From Orbaceae bacterium BiB (GTDB lineage Bacteria; Pseudomonadota; Gammaproteobacteria; Enterobacterales; Orbaceae): a DNA stretch of 64,000 bases. Under the pieces are notes generated by a model that saw nothing but the letters and a program-made list of their open reading frames with translations, did not search any database and was not told the DNA's origin. Location: assembly GCA_036251205.1 (NCBI GenBank), contig CP133958.1, positions 372,001-436,000 on the forward strand, in the 5' to 3' direction. Below, in pieces: positions 51,028-61,651 of this stretch (the first letter of the stretch is position 1; the number at the start of each line of letters is the position of its first letter). The translations under genes were made by a program, and so were the position numbers.

Positions 51028-51489
51028 ATGTTAAAAAAATTATTGTTTATAACCATTTTGGGCGTTATATCATCTTTTGGTTATGCCGAGGAAAAAGAAG
51101 TGACTGATTCGTATCTATTGGGGACATGGAATTGTATTAATGTACATTTATCAGCCTCTCCCAATGGTGATGATAATTTTAATTACGATTATAAAGTCAC
51201 TGATGATCCAATAATTGTTACTTTTCTAAAGCCTGAAGATTATGACGATTATCAACCTAATGATGGTGAGAGAAAGGCGATTTCGAAGCCCGAATATATT
51301 GAAAAGTATAAGTATAATCCTACGTACAATAAAGATACTCAAGATGAAAATTATAATACTATTGAGCATGGTTATACTTATGTTAATCATGATGAATTTA
51401 TTTTTTATCAATATTCGGCTATATTTTGGAAATATAAATTTAAATCTTACGGTCATAAACAAGATATGACATGTAAAAGGATTAATTAG
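51028..51489 (+). CDS. Exported W-x-C family protein
   Basis: 153 aa. Signal peptidase I-type signal, cut near Ala20 (FGYA/EEKEV), then SYLLGTWNCINVHL and a final DMTCKRIN. Lacks the lipobox of its two paralogues, so likely periplasmic. Acidic, tyrosine-rich body. Function unknown. Confidence 0.62.
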   Translation: MLKKLLFITILGVISSFGYAEEKEVTDSYLLGTWNCINVHLSASPNGDDNFNYDYKVTDDPIIVTFLKPEDYDDYQPNDGERKAISKPEYIEKYKYNPTYNKDTQDENYNTIEHGYTYVNHDEFIFYQYSAIFWKYKFKSYGHKQDMTCKRIN

Positions 51490-52054
51490 ATCATAAAAAA
51501 CAGTTAATATATTAAATAATATATTACAAGCCGCTTAATTGCGGTTTTTTTAGGTCCCAACTAGATATTGATTTTGGGAAATGGGATAAATACATCAGAA
51601 AAGTAGATTTAGAAAAGTTAAAGGATTATCTATCCTAAAAGGCTCTGGCCCTTTTATCAACAAGCGATTTAAATAGCTTCAATCCGAAAATACAATGTTC
51701 TTTACTTACTCAATATTGAGAAAAACTAATTCAAAAATTTTCTTTTTTTATCGTTATAAACTTGCGATCTATATCGCAACTTTATTGATTATGCGAGATG
51801 GATCGCATATTATAAGCGCCACTTAATCCAGAGTATTTTTGCTATTTTTTGTGATAATGACATTAGTTTTAAGATCAATGACTGATTACTGTACTAATAC
51901 ATAATTTTTTATCAAAAGGTTGTTAGCTGATTATTTAACGCAATATTTTCTGGCCATACTCGATCTTATATAAACCGATTCAATATAATATAAATTAAAG
52001 AGTTAGATTATCTTTAATATATTTTGTAATGATGCTTTTTTAGTTAATAATAAA
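51490..52054. other. Intergenic region with terminator and a short coding scar
   Basis: CCGC-N6-GCGG plus T run at about 51531-51551 (same hairpin as 11953). Codons 51558-51638 read QLDIDFGKWDKYIRKVDLEK, then LKDYLS and stop, with no start: probably the end of a lost gene. No other feature seen before endA. Confidence 0.45.
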
Positions 52055-52741
52055 ATGAAAAAATATCTAATATCCATTCTACTTGTACCGTTTTTCTGTT
52101 ATTCAGCACAACAAAACTTTAATAATGCCAAAACACAATTAATTAAAATCTACAAAAATAATCCGGAACAGAAAGAGTTCTATTGTGGTTGTGATTTTAG
52201 TTTTACTGGTAAAAAAGGTATTGTTGATTTAAATAGTTGCGACTATCAGGCTCGTAAAAATCAAACAAGAGCTGAACGTATTGAGTGGGAGCATGTGATG
52301 CCTGCTGAAAACTTTGGACGGCATCTGCAATGTTGGAAAGAGGGTGGCCGTAAAAATTGTAAGAAAGATGCTACATTTAACCAAATGGAAGGTGATATGC
52401 ACAATTTGCAGCCATCAATAGGTGAAGTGAATGGTGATCGTTCAAATTATGGTTATACACTTTTTACACAAACCTTTAATCAGTATGGACAGTGTCAAAC
52501 GGCTGTTGATTTCAAAGCTCGTCGGTTTCAGCCAAGGGATGAAATCCGCGGTGTAATTGCCCGGACATATTTCTATATGTCTGATAAGTATAAAATAAAT
52601 TTATCAAAGCAAGATAAGCAGCTAATGTCAGCCTGGGATAAAATGTATCCACCAAGTAAATGGGAGTGTACCCGAAATCAGTTAATACAAGACACACAAG
52701 GTAATGATAATAAATTTATAACCATATCGTGTTCACGCTAA
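52055..52741 (+). CDS. endA: Endonuclease I (periplasmic/secreted)
   Basis: 228 aa with signal peptide (about 18 residues). The beta-beta-alpha nuclease motif RIEWEHVMPAENFGRHLQC holds the catalytic His; conserved CGCDF, EGDMHNLQPSIGEVNGDRSN and cysteines fit EndA. Cleaves double-stranded DNA non-specifically outside the cytoplasm. First clear host gene right of the phage material. Confidence 0.92.
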   Translation: MKKYLISILLVPFFCYSAQQNFNNAKTQLIKIYKNNPEQKEFYCGCDFSFTGKKGIVDLNSCDYQARKNQTRAERIEWEHVMPAENFGRHLQCWKEGGRKNCKKDATFNQMEGDMHNLQPSIGEVNGDRSNYGYTLFTQTFNQYGQCQTAVDFKARRFQPRDEIRGVIARTYFYMSDKYKINLSKQDKQLMSAWDKMYPPSKWECTRNQLIQDTQGNDNKFITISCSR

Positions 52742-52920
52742 CTGATATCTTGACTATTTATCAATCAAGCTGTATAGATGAATCGCCATAAGCTATATTG
52801 AAATCAATTGATACGAAAATTTAATTTAAAAGTTTATTAAACTGAATAAATTTAATTGTCAGCGCATCTTTTTTTTGCAATGATATGGTGAAATTGATTG
52901 TTCACTTGAAGGATTAAATT

Positions 52921-53061
52921 ATGAAAAAAATGATTTTAATTTTTATTACCTCATTGGTCTTTTTATCTGGCTGTAATACCATAGCGGGAGCTGGCGAAGA
53001 TATTCAAGATGGTGGTCATACAATAACTAAAGCTGCGGATGGCGTTAAAGACGCAATGTAA
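52921..53061 (+). CDS. Entericidin-family lipoprotein
   Basis: 46 aa from ATG 52921. Lipobox FLSGC (Cys18), NTIAGAGEDIQDGGHTITKA, then AADGVKDAM is the EcnA/EcnB pattern. Small envelope lipoprotein linked to stress and cell lysis. Followed by a strong terminator. Confidence 0.85.
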   Translation: MKKMILIFITSLVFLSGCNTIAGAGEDIQDGGHTITKAADGVKDAM

Positions 53062-53085
53062 TTTAGATTCTATGTCACTTATAGC

Positions 53086-53122
53086 AAAAGTGGTTGAGCT
53101 TTATCGCTTAACCACTTTTATT
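53086..53122. terminator. Strong bidirectional terminator
   Basis: A 14-bp stem (AAAAGTGGTTGAGC with GCTTAACCACTTTT, one G-T pair) and 6-nt loop, flanked by A and T runs, between convergent entericidin and MipA-like genes. Confidence 0.88.
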
Positions 53123-53142
53123 ATTTATTGCATTATTTGCAA

Positions 53143-53886
53143 TTAAAAATGGAATAATATTCCTGCGGTTAATGTACTCATATTAGATCGATTTACAATA
53201 GGACTTGATTTAACTTCACTATCGAGCCAATCTAATTCATACTCTACGACCGCTGACCAACTCTTATTAAAACGATAGCTCGTTGTTAATACCGCATAAG
53301 GTACTAAACCACTACTTGGTCGATATTGCTCAAATCCACTCGCTAATGATTGATTTTCATTGATACCATAATAATAACGATTATGACTGCGATTATACCA
53401 AGTTACACCGACTTGAGGAATGATAGCGAGCTTATCGGTTAATGCAAAATAGGCAGCATATTCCAACTCAATCGAAACTGTATTACTATTGTTTAAGACA
53501 TCAGTAAGTGCTTCAGCGCTAATTTGTCCGTATGGTGTCGTGATCGCATAAGATAAACCTGCTAATAAAGTTGTTCTACGGTGGTTAAGCTGTTTCATCC
53601 TAACATCATCATTATCTGAAGGATCGAGTTCAATGTCTTGATATTGCATTGATATATCTAATTGTTGAGTTTCATTATTCCAGAGGTGGATACCTCCAGA
53701 TAAGCCTGAAATAAAAAAGTGTTCTGAGTCATAGTCGATCAAGGGCATTGGTGTAAATTGATTACTTTGACCAATATAAGGCGATTGTGACCAAGAGCCA
53801 CTGATACCGATGGTATTATTTTGCTCACTAGCTATCGCATTATATGAAAATAATAAGCTGATCAAGGATAACGTACTTTTTTTCAT
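53143..53886 (-). CDS. MipA/OmpV-family outer membrane protein
   Basis: 247 aa. Signal peptide (cut near Ala19), then alternating beta strands ending in a C-terminal phenylalanine (TAGILFHF), as in outer membrane barrels. IGISGSWSQSPYIGQSNQFT, then PLIDYDSEHFFISGL are the MipA/OmpV pattern. Lies after ispE on the same strand. Confidence 0.85.
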   Translation of the reverse strand: MKKSTLSLISLLFSYNAIASEQNNTIGISGSWSQSPYIGQSNQFTPMPLIDYDSEHFFISGLSGGIHLWNNETQQLDISMQYQDIELDPSDNDDVRMKQLNHRRTTLLAGLSYAITTPYGQISAEALTDVLNNSNTVSIELEYAAYFALTDKLAIIPQVGVTWYNRSHNRYYYGINENQSLASGFEQYRPSSGLVPYAVLTTSYRFNKSWSAVVEYELDWLDSEVKSSPIVNRSNMSTLTAGILFHF

Positions 53887-53916
53887 TTCTGTTCTCTAAT
53901 ATTCTATATTTATTGA

Positions 53917-54798
53917 TTAATGATTTACTGTTTTGGACAGCGGCGAACAGTTTATTCCTTGCGCAATAAAGCTAGTTATTTTTGCGGCTGAATCATACTG
54001 TTGCTGTAAAAATAGTTGTAATGAATGTGCATGTTGCTCACTATCACATTCACAAAAAATGCAAGATCCAGTTCCAGTTAAGCGAGTAGGGGCTTGACTT
54101 GCCATCAATGATATTAAATGATCTATTTCAGGGTATAGTTCGCGAACCGTATTTTCACAATCATTAGCAAATGGTAATTCAAGTAATTCACTAATAGTTC
54201 TAGTTACAGTGTCACGTTTTAATGTCGGTGTAGTAAAAATTTTTGCAGTAGCGATATTAACATCTGGTTTAATAACTAAATACCACTTTTCAGGAACATC
54301 AATAGCGACAAGATCGTCACCAACGCCTTGTGCAAATGCGCTGTGTCCGAAGATAAAAATAGGTACATCGGCACCAATTTTACTACCAATTGACATCAAT
54401 TGCTCTTTACTCAACTGTAATTGCCAAAGATGATTTAGAGCAACTAATGTTGTGGCTGCGTTTGATGAACCTCCGCCTAAGCCTCCACCCATTGGTAATT
54501 TTTTATCAATCGAAATTGTAACGCCATAAGGCACGATAAAATTAGGATACTGTCTTTTAACATAATTAATCAGTAAATTAGCGGCTTTAATAATTAAATT
54601 ATCATCATGTTTAACATCGTTAAATTCTGTTTTTAGAAAAACAACTTGATCTTGACGAGGTTCAAAGTTGAGATAATCACAATAATCAATAAATTGGAAT
54701 AGTGTTTGCAAGTTGTGATAGCCATCAGTACGTTGCCCTGTGATATATAAAAACAGATTAAGTTTAGCAGGCGACGGCCACTCCTGTTGGATACTCAT
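53917..54798 (-). CDS. ispE: 4-diphosphocytidyl-2-C-methyl-D-erythritol kinase
   Basis: 293 aa GHMP kinase. Lys11 in PSPAKLNLFL and the ATP loop PMGGGLGGGSSNAA at 102-115 are visible. Phosphorylates CDP-methylerythritol in the non-mevalonate isoprenoid pathway. Two bases after lolB, the conserved gammaproteobacterial pairing. Confidence 0.96.
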   Translation of the reverse strand: MSIQQEWPSPAKLNLFLYITGQRTDGYHNLQTLFQFIDYCDYLNFEPRQDQVVFLKTEFNDVKHDDNLIIKAANLLINYVKRQYPNFIVPYGVTISIDKKLPMGGGLGGGSSNAATTLVALNHLWQLQLSKEQLMSIGSKIGADVPIFIFGHSAFAQGVGDDLVAIDVPEKWYLVIKPDVNIATAKIFTTPTLKRDTVTRTISELLELPFANDCENTVRELYPEIDHLISLMASQAPTRLTGTGSCIFCECDSEQHAHSLQLFLQQQYDSAAKITSFIAQGINCSPLSKTVNH

Positions 54799-54800
54799 TT

Positions 54801-55436
54801 TTAATTTATTTTCCAGTTATTAATAGTCAGTTTTAGAATATCGTTTTTATTGTTTAAATCGATACTATAAGGTAATTCAATATTTTGGTTTGCAAAACGA
54901 TAGGTACTATATTTATTGATAGTTAATAGCCAATTTTGATTATTTTGTGGCAACGTTGTTTTAGCTAATCGGCCACTGGAATCTAACTTATCTTGCGACG
55001 GATTATCAGACAAGCCTTTAAACCAATTATGTAATGATTTAAATGGAATATCCATACCCGTTAATTGGCTCATTAAACGTTCAACATTCTCATCAGTATA
55101 TTTTTTACCATTTTGAGTTGTCAGTTCAGCAAGATATGGGGTAACAGTTAATGAAAATATTGATGTTCCAATTGGGCTCGTTAATTTTAATTGATACTCA
55201 TTATCTGAGGTCTGATTAAGATAGAAACGACCATAATATTTGGTTTTAGTTGTAATATAGGACAAACTACCGGTTGCTTGATATTTGGTTAAATTAGATA
55301 ATTGCTGTTGATGTTTTTGCCAAGCTATTTGCTGCTTGTCGCCCGTTAAATTTTGAGAATTATTAACACAGGCTGTCATCATTAAAACAACAATGGATAG
55401 CACTATAATTCGATAACATTGAAAAAATGAACGCAT
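54801..55436 (-). CDS. lolB: Outer membrane lipoprotein receptor LolB
   Basis: 211 aa from ATG 55436; an upstream TTG would add nine residues before the signal. Lipobox MMTAC (Cys23). ATGSLSYITTKTKYYGRFYL and the DIPFKSLHNWFKGL block match LolB, which accepts lipoproteins from LolA and inserts them in the outer membrane. Divergent from hemA. Confidence 0.93.
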   Translation of the reverse strand: MRSFFQCYRIIVLSIVVLMMTACVNNSQNLTGDKQQIAWQKHQQQLSNLTKYQATGSLSYITTKTKYYGRFYLNQTSDNEYQLKLTSPIGTSIFSLTVTPYLAELTTQNGKKYTDENVERLMSQLTGMDIPFKSLHNWFKGLSDNPSQDKLDSSGRLAKTTLPQNNQNWLLTINKYSTYRFANQNIELPYSIDLNNKNDILKLTINNWKIN

Positions 55437-55528
55437 TTTTCTTAACCATACAAAATCAAACAATACCGGTTATTATAACGAATAGTTTTCTACAAGGGAA
55501 ACAATAGTCTGCGATTGTTTTTCAGTTA

Positions 55529-55557
55529 TTAACTTTTAGGCTTTTTTTGTGTATAAT
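55529..55557 (+). promoter_or_regulatory. hemA promoter
   Basis: -35 TTAACT (55529-55534), 17-bp spacer, -10 TATAAT (55552-55557) with GTG before it; about 50 bp before the hemA start. Confidence 0.65.
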
Positions 55558-55610
55558 CATCCACAATTAAATATAAAATTGTATTTTATACAGTTAAGAA
55601 ATTAGAAGTT

Positions 55611-56894
55611 ATGTCTATAGCAATAGTCGGAATTAATCATAAAACTGCGCCAGTTGCATTACGGGAGAAAATTGCCTTTTCTCCTGATTCAATTGAGAAC
55701 GCTTTATATCATTTGCATCAGCACCCATTACTGAATGGGTGTGTTATTTTGTCTACTTGTAATCGTACTGAAATTTATATCAGTTATGAGCATATTATTG
55801 ATTTACCTCGTATTAAGGTTTCGGTTGAGTTATGGCTAAGCCAGTATCATCAAATTCAACTAGCAGATTATCAAGGAAGCTTATATTGGCATGATGGTCA
55901 AGAAGCTGTGGAACATTTGATGAAAGTCGCTAGTGGTATTGACTCAATGATTTTAGGTGAGCCACAAATATTAGGTCAGGTTAAGCAAGCTTATAGCTAT
56001 TCCCACCAGCATAAATGTTTATCTGGTGAGCTGGAAAAATTATTTCAGCGTATTTTTCATGTCGCTAAGCGCGTGCGAACTGAAACAGAAATCGGTTCTA
56101 ACACTGCCTCAGTTGCTTATTCAGCATGTCTTGTTGCTCGCCAGTTATTTTCGTGTTCATCATCATTAAATGTGATGTTAGTTGGAGCTGGTGAAACAAT
56201 TGAGCTGATCGCCCGTTATCTTAAACAGCATGGATTTAATAAAATTATTGTCGCTAATCGAACGCGAGAAAAAGCGTTAAAACTAGCTAATCTGATGGAT
56301 GCAGAGATTATTGCATTACCTGATATTGCAGTACGTCTTAAAGATGTTGATATTGTGATTAGTTCAACAGCAAGTCCATTACCTATTATTGGTAAAGGAA
56401 TGGTTGAACGTTCAATGTCTATTCGTAAACAAAACGCTGCTGACAGTAAAATGTTATTTATTGATTTAGCAGTACCAAGAGATATTGAAGCTGAAATAGC
56501 TCAACTTGATGATGTTCAATTATTTACTCTTGATGATTTACAAAAAACCGTTCAATCTAACTTAGAGCAGCGGGCTATTGCTGCTAAAGAAGCCATTTAT
56601 ATTATTGAAGAAGAAGCCGATATTTTTATGAGTTGGTTACGCTCTCGTAATGCCGTTGATCTCGTTAAGCAATATCGTGAAAATGCTGAAATGATTAAAC
56701 TAGAGCTGACTGGTAAAGCGGTATCTGCCATTAAGCAAGGTGCCGATGTTGACGATGTACTAAATAAGTTATCTTATCAACTTACTAATCGATTAATTCA
56801 TGCTCCAACTCAAACATTATTGCAAGCAGCTACAAAAGATTGCTGTGACTGTTTAAAAGTATTAAGTGAAAGTTTTGGTTTGAAAGAAAATTAG
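55611..56894 (+). CDS. hemA: Glutamyl-tRNA reductase
   Basis: 427 aa. GINHKTAPVALREK, catalytic Cys50 in LSTCNRTEIY, KVASGIDSMILGEPQILGQV and NADPH-binding VGAGETIELIARYL are intact. Makes glutamate-1-semialdehyde, first step of C5 haem synthesis. Followed by prfA and prmC as in E. coli. Confidence 0.97.
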   Translation: MSIAIVGINHKTAPVALREKIAFSPDSIENALYHLHQHPLLNGCVILSTCNRTEIYISYEHIIDLPRIKVSVELWLSQYHQIQLADYQGSLYWHDGQEAVEHLMKVASGIDSMILGEPQILGQVKQAYSYSHQHKCLSGELEKLFQRIFHVAKRVRTETEIGSNTASVAYSACLVARQLFSCSSSLNVMLVGAGETIELIARYLKQHGFNKIIVANRTREKALKLANLMDAEIIALPDIAVRLKDVDIVISSTASPLPIIGKGMVERSMSIRKQNAADSKMLFIDLAVPRDIEAEIAQLDDVQLFTLDDLQKTVQSNLEQRAIAAKEAIYIIEEEADIFMSWLRSRNAVDLVKQYRENAEMIKLELTGKAVSAIKQGADVDDVLNKLSYQLTNRLIHAPTQTLLQAATKDCCDCLKVLSESFGLKEN

Positions 56895-56993
56895 CTATTT
56901 AGCTGATATTTTAATATTTATCTATCATATTTTATTAAACGACTTTATTAAACTACATTACTGAACAATACATGAACAAGGTGTTCCCTTTAT

Positions 56994-58079
56994 ATGAAAC
57001 CCTCAATTATAGCTAAATTAGAAGCCTTACAAGAACGATTTGAAGAAGTACAAGCGTTATTATCTGATCCTGCTGTTATCTCTGATCAGGATCGTTTTAG
57101 AGCTTTATCAAAAGAGTATTCCCAATTAACAGACGTTGTTAAGTGTTTTGAACAATGGAAAACAACACAAGAAGATATTGAAACGGCTAAATCGATGTTA
57201 TCTGATCCGGAGATGGGTGAGATGGCGCAAGAGGAGCTTAACGATGCTAAAGAGAGAGTTGAATCATTAGAAAGTCAGCTACAGGTCTTACTATTACCAA
57301 AAGATCCTAATGATGAATATAACTGTTTTCTTGAAATTCGAGCGGGAACTGGCGGTGATGAAGCGGCTATTTTTGCAGGTGATTTGGCGAGAATGTACAC
57401 TAAATATGCAGAATCTAAGCGTTGGCGTACCGAAATTATGAGTTCAAATGACGGTGAACACGGCGGTTATAAAGAGGTGATTTTATTAGTTAGCGGTGAT
57501 AGTGTTTATGGTAATTTAAAATTTGAATCAGGTGGTCACCGTGTTCAACGTGTACCAGAAACTGAGTCACAAGGGCGTATTCACACTTCAGCTTGTACTA
57601 TTGCAGTATTACCTGAAATTCCTGAAGCTGAATTACCGGAAATTAGTCCTGCTGATCTACGTATTGATACCTTCCGCTCTTCTGGTGCGGGTGGACAGCA
57701 CGTTAATACAACGGATTCTGCAATTCGAATTACCCATATTCCAACTGGTATTGTTGTTGAGTGCCAAGATGAGCGATCACAACATAAAAATAAAGCTAAA
57801 GCAATGTCGGTATTAGCCGCTAGAATTCAAGATGCTGAACGACAAAAGCGTCAACAAGAAGAAGCATCAACAAGACGTAACTTACTAGGATCAGGCGATC
57901 GTTCAGATCGTATTCGTACCTACAACTATCCGCAAGGTCGCGTTACTGATCACCGCATTAATCTAACGATCTATCGTTTAGATGAGGTGATGGAAGGTAA
58001 ACTAGAAATGCTAGTTGATCCAATTGTTCAAGAGTATCAAGCCGATCAATTAGCTGCATTATCGGAACAAGATGCATGA
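56994..58079 (+). CDS. prfA: Peptide chain release factor 1
   Basis: 361 aa. GGQ at 233-235 ([10 protein letters not shown]) and the codon-reading PxT at 188-190 (PET). Terminates at UAA and UAG. Overlaps prmC by 4 nt. Confidence 0.97.
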   Translation: MKPSIIAKLEALQERFEEVQALLSDPAVISDQDRFRALSKEYSQLTDVVKCFEQWKTTQEDIETAKSMLSDPEMGEMAQEELNDAKERVESLESQLQVLLLPKDPNDEYNCFLEIRAGTGGDEAAIFAGDLARMYTKYAESKRWRTEIMSSNDGEHGGYKEVILLVSGDSVYGNLKFESGGHRVQRVPETESQGRIHTSACTIAVLPEIPEAELPEISPADLRIDTFRSSGAGGQHVNTTDSAIRITHIPTGIVVECQDERSQHKNKAKAMSVLAARIQDAERQKRQQEEASTRRNLLGSGDRSDRIRTYNYPQGRVTDHRINLTIYRLDEVMEGKLEMLVDPIVQEYQADQLAALSEQDA

Positions 58080-58912
58080 CTTATTTAGAGTGGTTAAAGC
58101 AAGCAACAAATACTTTAAATGGTAGTGATAGTCCAAGGCGTGATGCTGAAATTTTATTAGGTTTCGCAACAGGCCGTACACGTACTTTTTTAATGGCATT
58201 TTGTGAAACGCAATTAACCCACGAACAATTACAGCGTTTAGATGATTATTTAAAACGTCGCAAAGATGGTGAACCGATAGCCTATATTACTGGCGTTAGA
58301 GAGTTTTGGTCGCTTAATTTTAATGTTTCTCCAGCGACGTTAATTCCTCGTCCCGATACTGAAAAATTAGTTGAATTAGCATTAGAATTTTTACCAAAAG
58401 TACCTTGTGAAGTTCTGGATCTAGGAACTGGTACTGGCGCTATTACCATTGCGATGGCAACAGAAAGACCAGATTGCTTATTTACAGCTGTCGATAATAG
58501 TTTGGAGGCACTTGAGCTTGCTCAAAAAAATGCCAGACAAATTGGTGTAAACAATGTCTACTTTTCACTGGGTAACTGGTATAAATCGATTAAAGGCCGA
58601 AAATTTTCGATGATTGTCAGTAATCCGCCTTATATTGAACCAACAGATGTGCATTTATCACAAGGTGATGTGCGTTACGAACCGCGTAGTGCATTAGTAT
58701 CCGAAGATGATGGTTTTGCGGATATAAAGATTATTGTACAAGGAGCAACAAAGCATCTTAATCAATATGGTTGGTTACTGATTGAACACGGATGGCAACA
58801 AGGTGAGATGGTACAAACTATTTTTAAACAGCAAGGGTTCCAATTAGTTGAAACACATACCGATTACAGTGGTAATGATAGAGTGACAGTGGGCCGTTGG
58901 TTTAAACCCTGA
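58076..58912 (+). CDS. prmC: Release factor glutamine methyltransferase
   Basis: 278 aa. N-terminal helical domain, SAM site [12 protein letters not shown] (115-126) and the catalytic NPPY at 183-186. Methylates the glutamine of the GGQ motif of release factors. Coupled to prfA. Confidence 0.96.
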   Translation: MTYLEWLKQATNTLNGSDSPRRDAEILLGFATGRTRTFLMAFCETQLTHEQLQRLDDYLKRRKDGEPIAYITGVREFWSLNFNVSPATLIPRPDTEKLVELALEFLPKVPCEVLDLGTGTGAITIAMATERPDCLFTAVDNSLEALELAQKNARQIGVNNVYFSLGNWYKSIKGRKFSMIVSNPPYIEPTDVHLSQGDVRYEPRSALVSEDDGFADIKIIVQGATKHLNQYGWLLIEHGWQQGEMVQTIFKQQGFQLVETHTDYSGNDRVTVGRWFKP

Positions 58913-58932
58913 CTTTTAATGACTAGATTTAG

Positions 58933-59796
<864 letters not shown>

Positions 59797-59820
59797 TTTT
59801 TAGTTAGCAACTTACCATTT

Positions 59821-59845
59821 ATAAGGGGGATATGTTCCCCCTTAT
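59821..59845. terminator. Bidirectional terminator after kdsA
   Basis: ATAAGGGGG-ATATGTT-CCCCCTTAT, a perfect 9-bp stem between convergent genes; the T run is short. Confidence 0.7.
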
Positions 59846-59870
59846 TCATATCTATTTTCTGTAATATTAT

Positions 59871-60326
59871 TTAGCTTATTTTTCTTGCAAAGAGCATACC
59901 GACTATCATACAGATAATAAACAGAAGTAAATGAGAGTTTGCGACTAATAAACTTGCAATAGCTGGGCCTGGGCAATAACCATATAACCCCCAACCGACA
60001 CCAAATAAGCTTGCGCCAATCACTAATTTTTTATCAATTATGGTCTTTGTTGGTAAATTAAACTTCTCAGATAAAAGCAGTTTGATATGTGGTGATTTTT
60101 TAGCGTTTGTTATTTTAAAAACAACAAACATCACACTTACAGCACCAAACATGACAAAAGCGAGTTTAGGATACCAAGTACCAAACCAAGATTGATTGAT
60201 TAGTCCGCCAATATTGAGAAATCCTTGTACATAGTTAGGATTATTCATACTTGCGATGACTAAACCTGCGGCAAAAATAATACCAGCCAAAAAAGAGACT
60301 AAAATAATTTTAATTGATTGAGGCAT
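59871..60326 (-). CDS. YeeE/YedE-type membrane protein, second half (DUF6691)
   Basis: 151 aa, four spans. GVGWGLYGYCPGPAIASLLV with its CPGP motif is the signature of the split YeeE/YedE transporter type, which handles thiosulfate or other sulfur species. It overlaps the broken partner gene upstream by one base. Without a working partner it may be non-functional. Confidence 0.82.
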   Translation of the reverse strand: MPQSIKIILVSFLAGIIFAAGLVIASMNNPNYVQGFLNIGGLINQSWFGTWYPKLAFVMFGAVSVMFVVFKITNAKKSPHIKLLLSEKFNLPTKTIIDKKLVIGASLFGVGWGLYGYCPGPAIASLLVANSHLLLFIICMIVGMLFARKIS

Positions 60327-60784
60327 TATAATAGGCTCCTATTATTGATAATATGTAACAATGTGACGGTTATCATTCCACATAATATAAATAATCCTAC
60401 CGCAGTAAAAGAGCGTTTAGATAAACGAGATAATCCACAAACACCATGACCACTAGTACAGCCGGAACCATAAACAGCACCAAAGCCGACGAGTAAACCA
60501 CCTATTATGGCTAATCCACTATTATCGCCAGTCATCGTTATTAGTGGCTCTGGTAATGGGAACAAGATTGAAAATAGTCATCCGCCTGCTAGTAAACCTA
60601 CCACAAAACTGATACGCCAAGCGTGTAGTTTATAATCTAACGAAAATAGCTTGCTGAGGATACCACTGATTCCTGCTATTCGCCCTAGTGTCAGCCAGAT
60701 TAGGGCACTTGCTAAACCAATTAGCACGCCACCTATTATTCCGCTGATAATGTCATTGAGTGTTAACTCCATATTCAACCCCAT
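60326..60784 (-). pseudogene. YeeE/YedE-type sulfur transport protein, nonsense-mutated
   Basis: From ATG 60784 (or 60772) 68 codons end at TGA (60580-60578), but the same frame continues for 80 codons with full family similarity: GLLAGG, stop, [12 protein letters not shown], then [20 protein letters not shown] carrying the GSGCTSGHG motif. One base change (for example GGA to TGA) explains it. The break separates the first two spans from the motif-bearing part. Confidence 0.82.
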
Positions 60785-61067
60785 ATACTATTGGTTACTA
60801 AATGGTTAATCGAAATTTAATCATTTAAGTGAATGTGATAATAAAAAATTTTAACAAAATATTGCATAAAGCTGATTAAACATTGCGTTTAAATTTGATA
60901 AAGAAATGATAAAAGTAAATAGGAATTCATATCACCAATCATCAGGACGTTTTCTAGAGTAACGTTGTGATAACTTTAATGGTTAATGAATTAAAAATGA
61001 TTGAGATACAATAGGTTAGATAGTGTGTAATAAGTGCATCAATTGATGCACTCTATTTTTTAAATGA

Positions 61068-61469
61068 TTAGTGAAGAGTCTCTTGTTCGTCTTCTTCTTC
61101 ATCATCATAATCGTCGTCTTCACCATCTTCGAAATAAGTTCCCCAACCATCATAATTAACAGCAAATTTGTTGGTAAGTTCAATTATCTGTGCTATTTGA
61201 GAATTGATTAATTCAGCATCCAAGGGGATTTCACTAATAATGTCACAGCAGACGAGTTCTTGTTGGTTTTCATCATCCATATCTTCAGGATCGGTGACTT
61301 CATAGCCTAATTTAAATGCTTCAACCGCAACTTTTTCAAGAGTATCAAAGTCAGTAGCAGAAATATGATGTTCTATTAAATATAATGCATCTGGATCACT
61401 ACCATCATTTAATAACTCTTCTATTATTGAATAAGTATCTTGTTGTGCTTGTTCGATTTGTGCTTTCAT
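61068..61469 (-). CDS. rraB: Ribonuclease E inhibitor RraB
   Basis: 133 aa. [20 protein letters not shown], then [20 protein letters not shown] and [11 protein letters not shown] are RraB blocks, ending in a very acidic tail. Binds the RNase E C-terminal region and alters mRNA decay. Confidence 0.93.
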   Translation of the reverse strand: MKAQIEQAQQDTYSIIEELLNDGSDPDALYLIEHHISATDFDTLEKVAVEAFKLGYEVTDPEDMDDENQQELVCCDIISEIPLDAELINSQIAQIIELTNKFAVNYDGWGTYFEDGEDDDYDDEEEDEQETLH

Positions 61470-61651
61470 AATAAACCTATATAAGAAAAAGATATAATGA
61501 GGAATAACTAATATTGTGTGCTATATTACACTGTTATTATCTAAAGAATAATCTTTTATTAATTTAAGTTTACAGTTATTATTTTATTTTCGTTATAATA
61601 TTGCTGTAATATATGATTTTAGTGTAAAAATATTGAGATATCGACTACCCA

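Noticed and set aside
51226-51469. Open frames on both strands rich in Ile/Met inside 51028-51489
   Set aside because: Low-complexity shadows of an AT-rich gene that has a proper signal peptide and ribosome site.
60578-60580. UGA read as selenocysteine in the YeeE-type gene
   Set aside because: No selenocysteine insertion hairpin seen just after the codon, and the family does not carry selenocysteine at this position.
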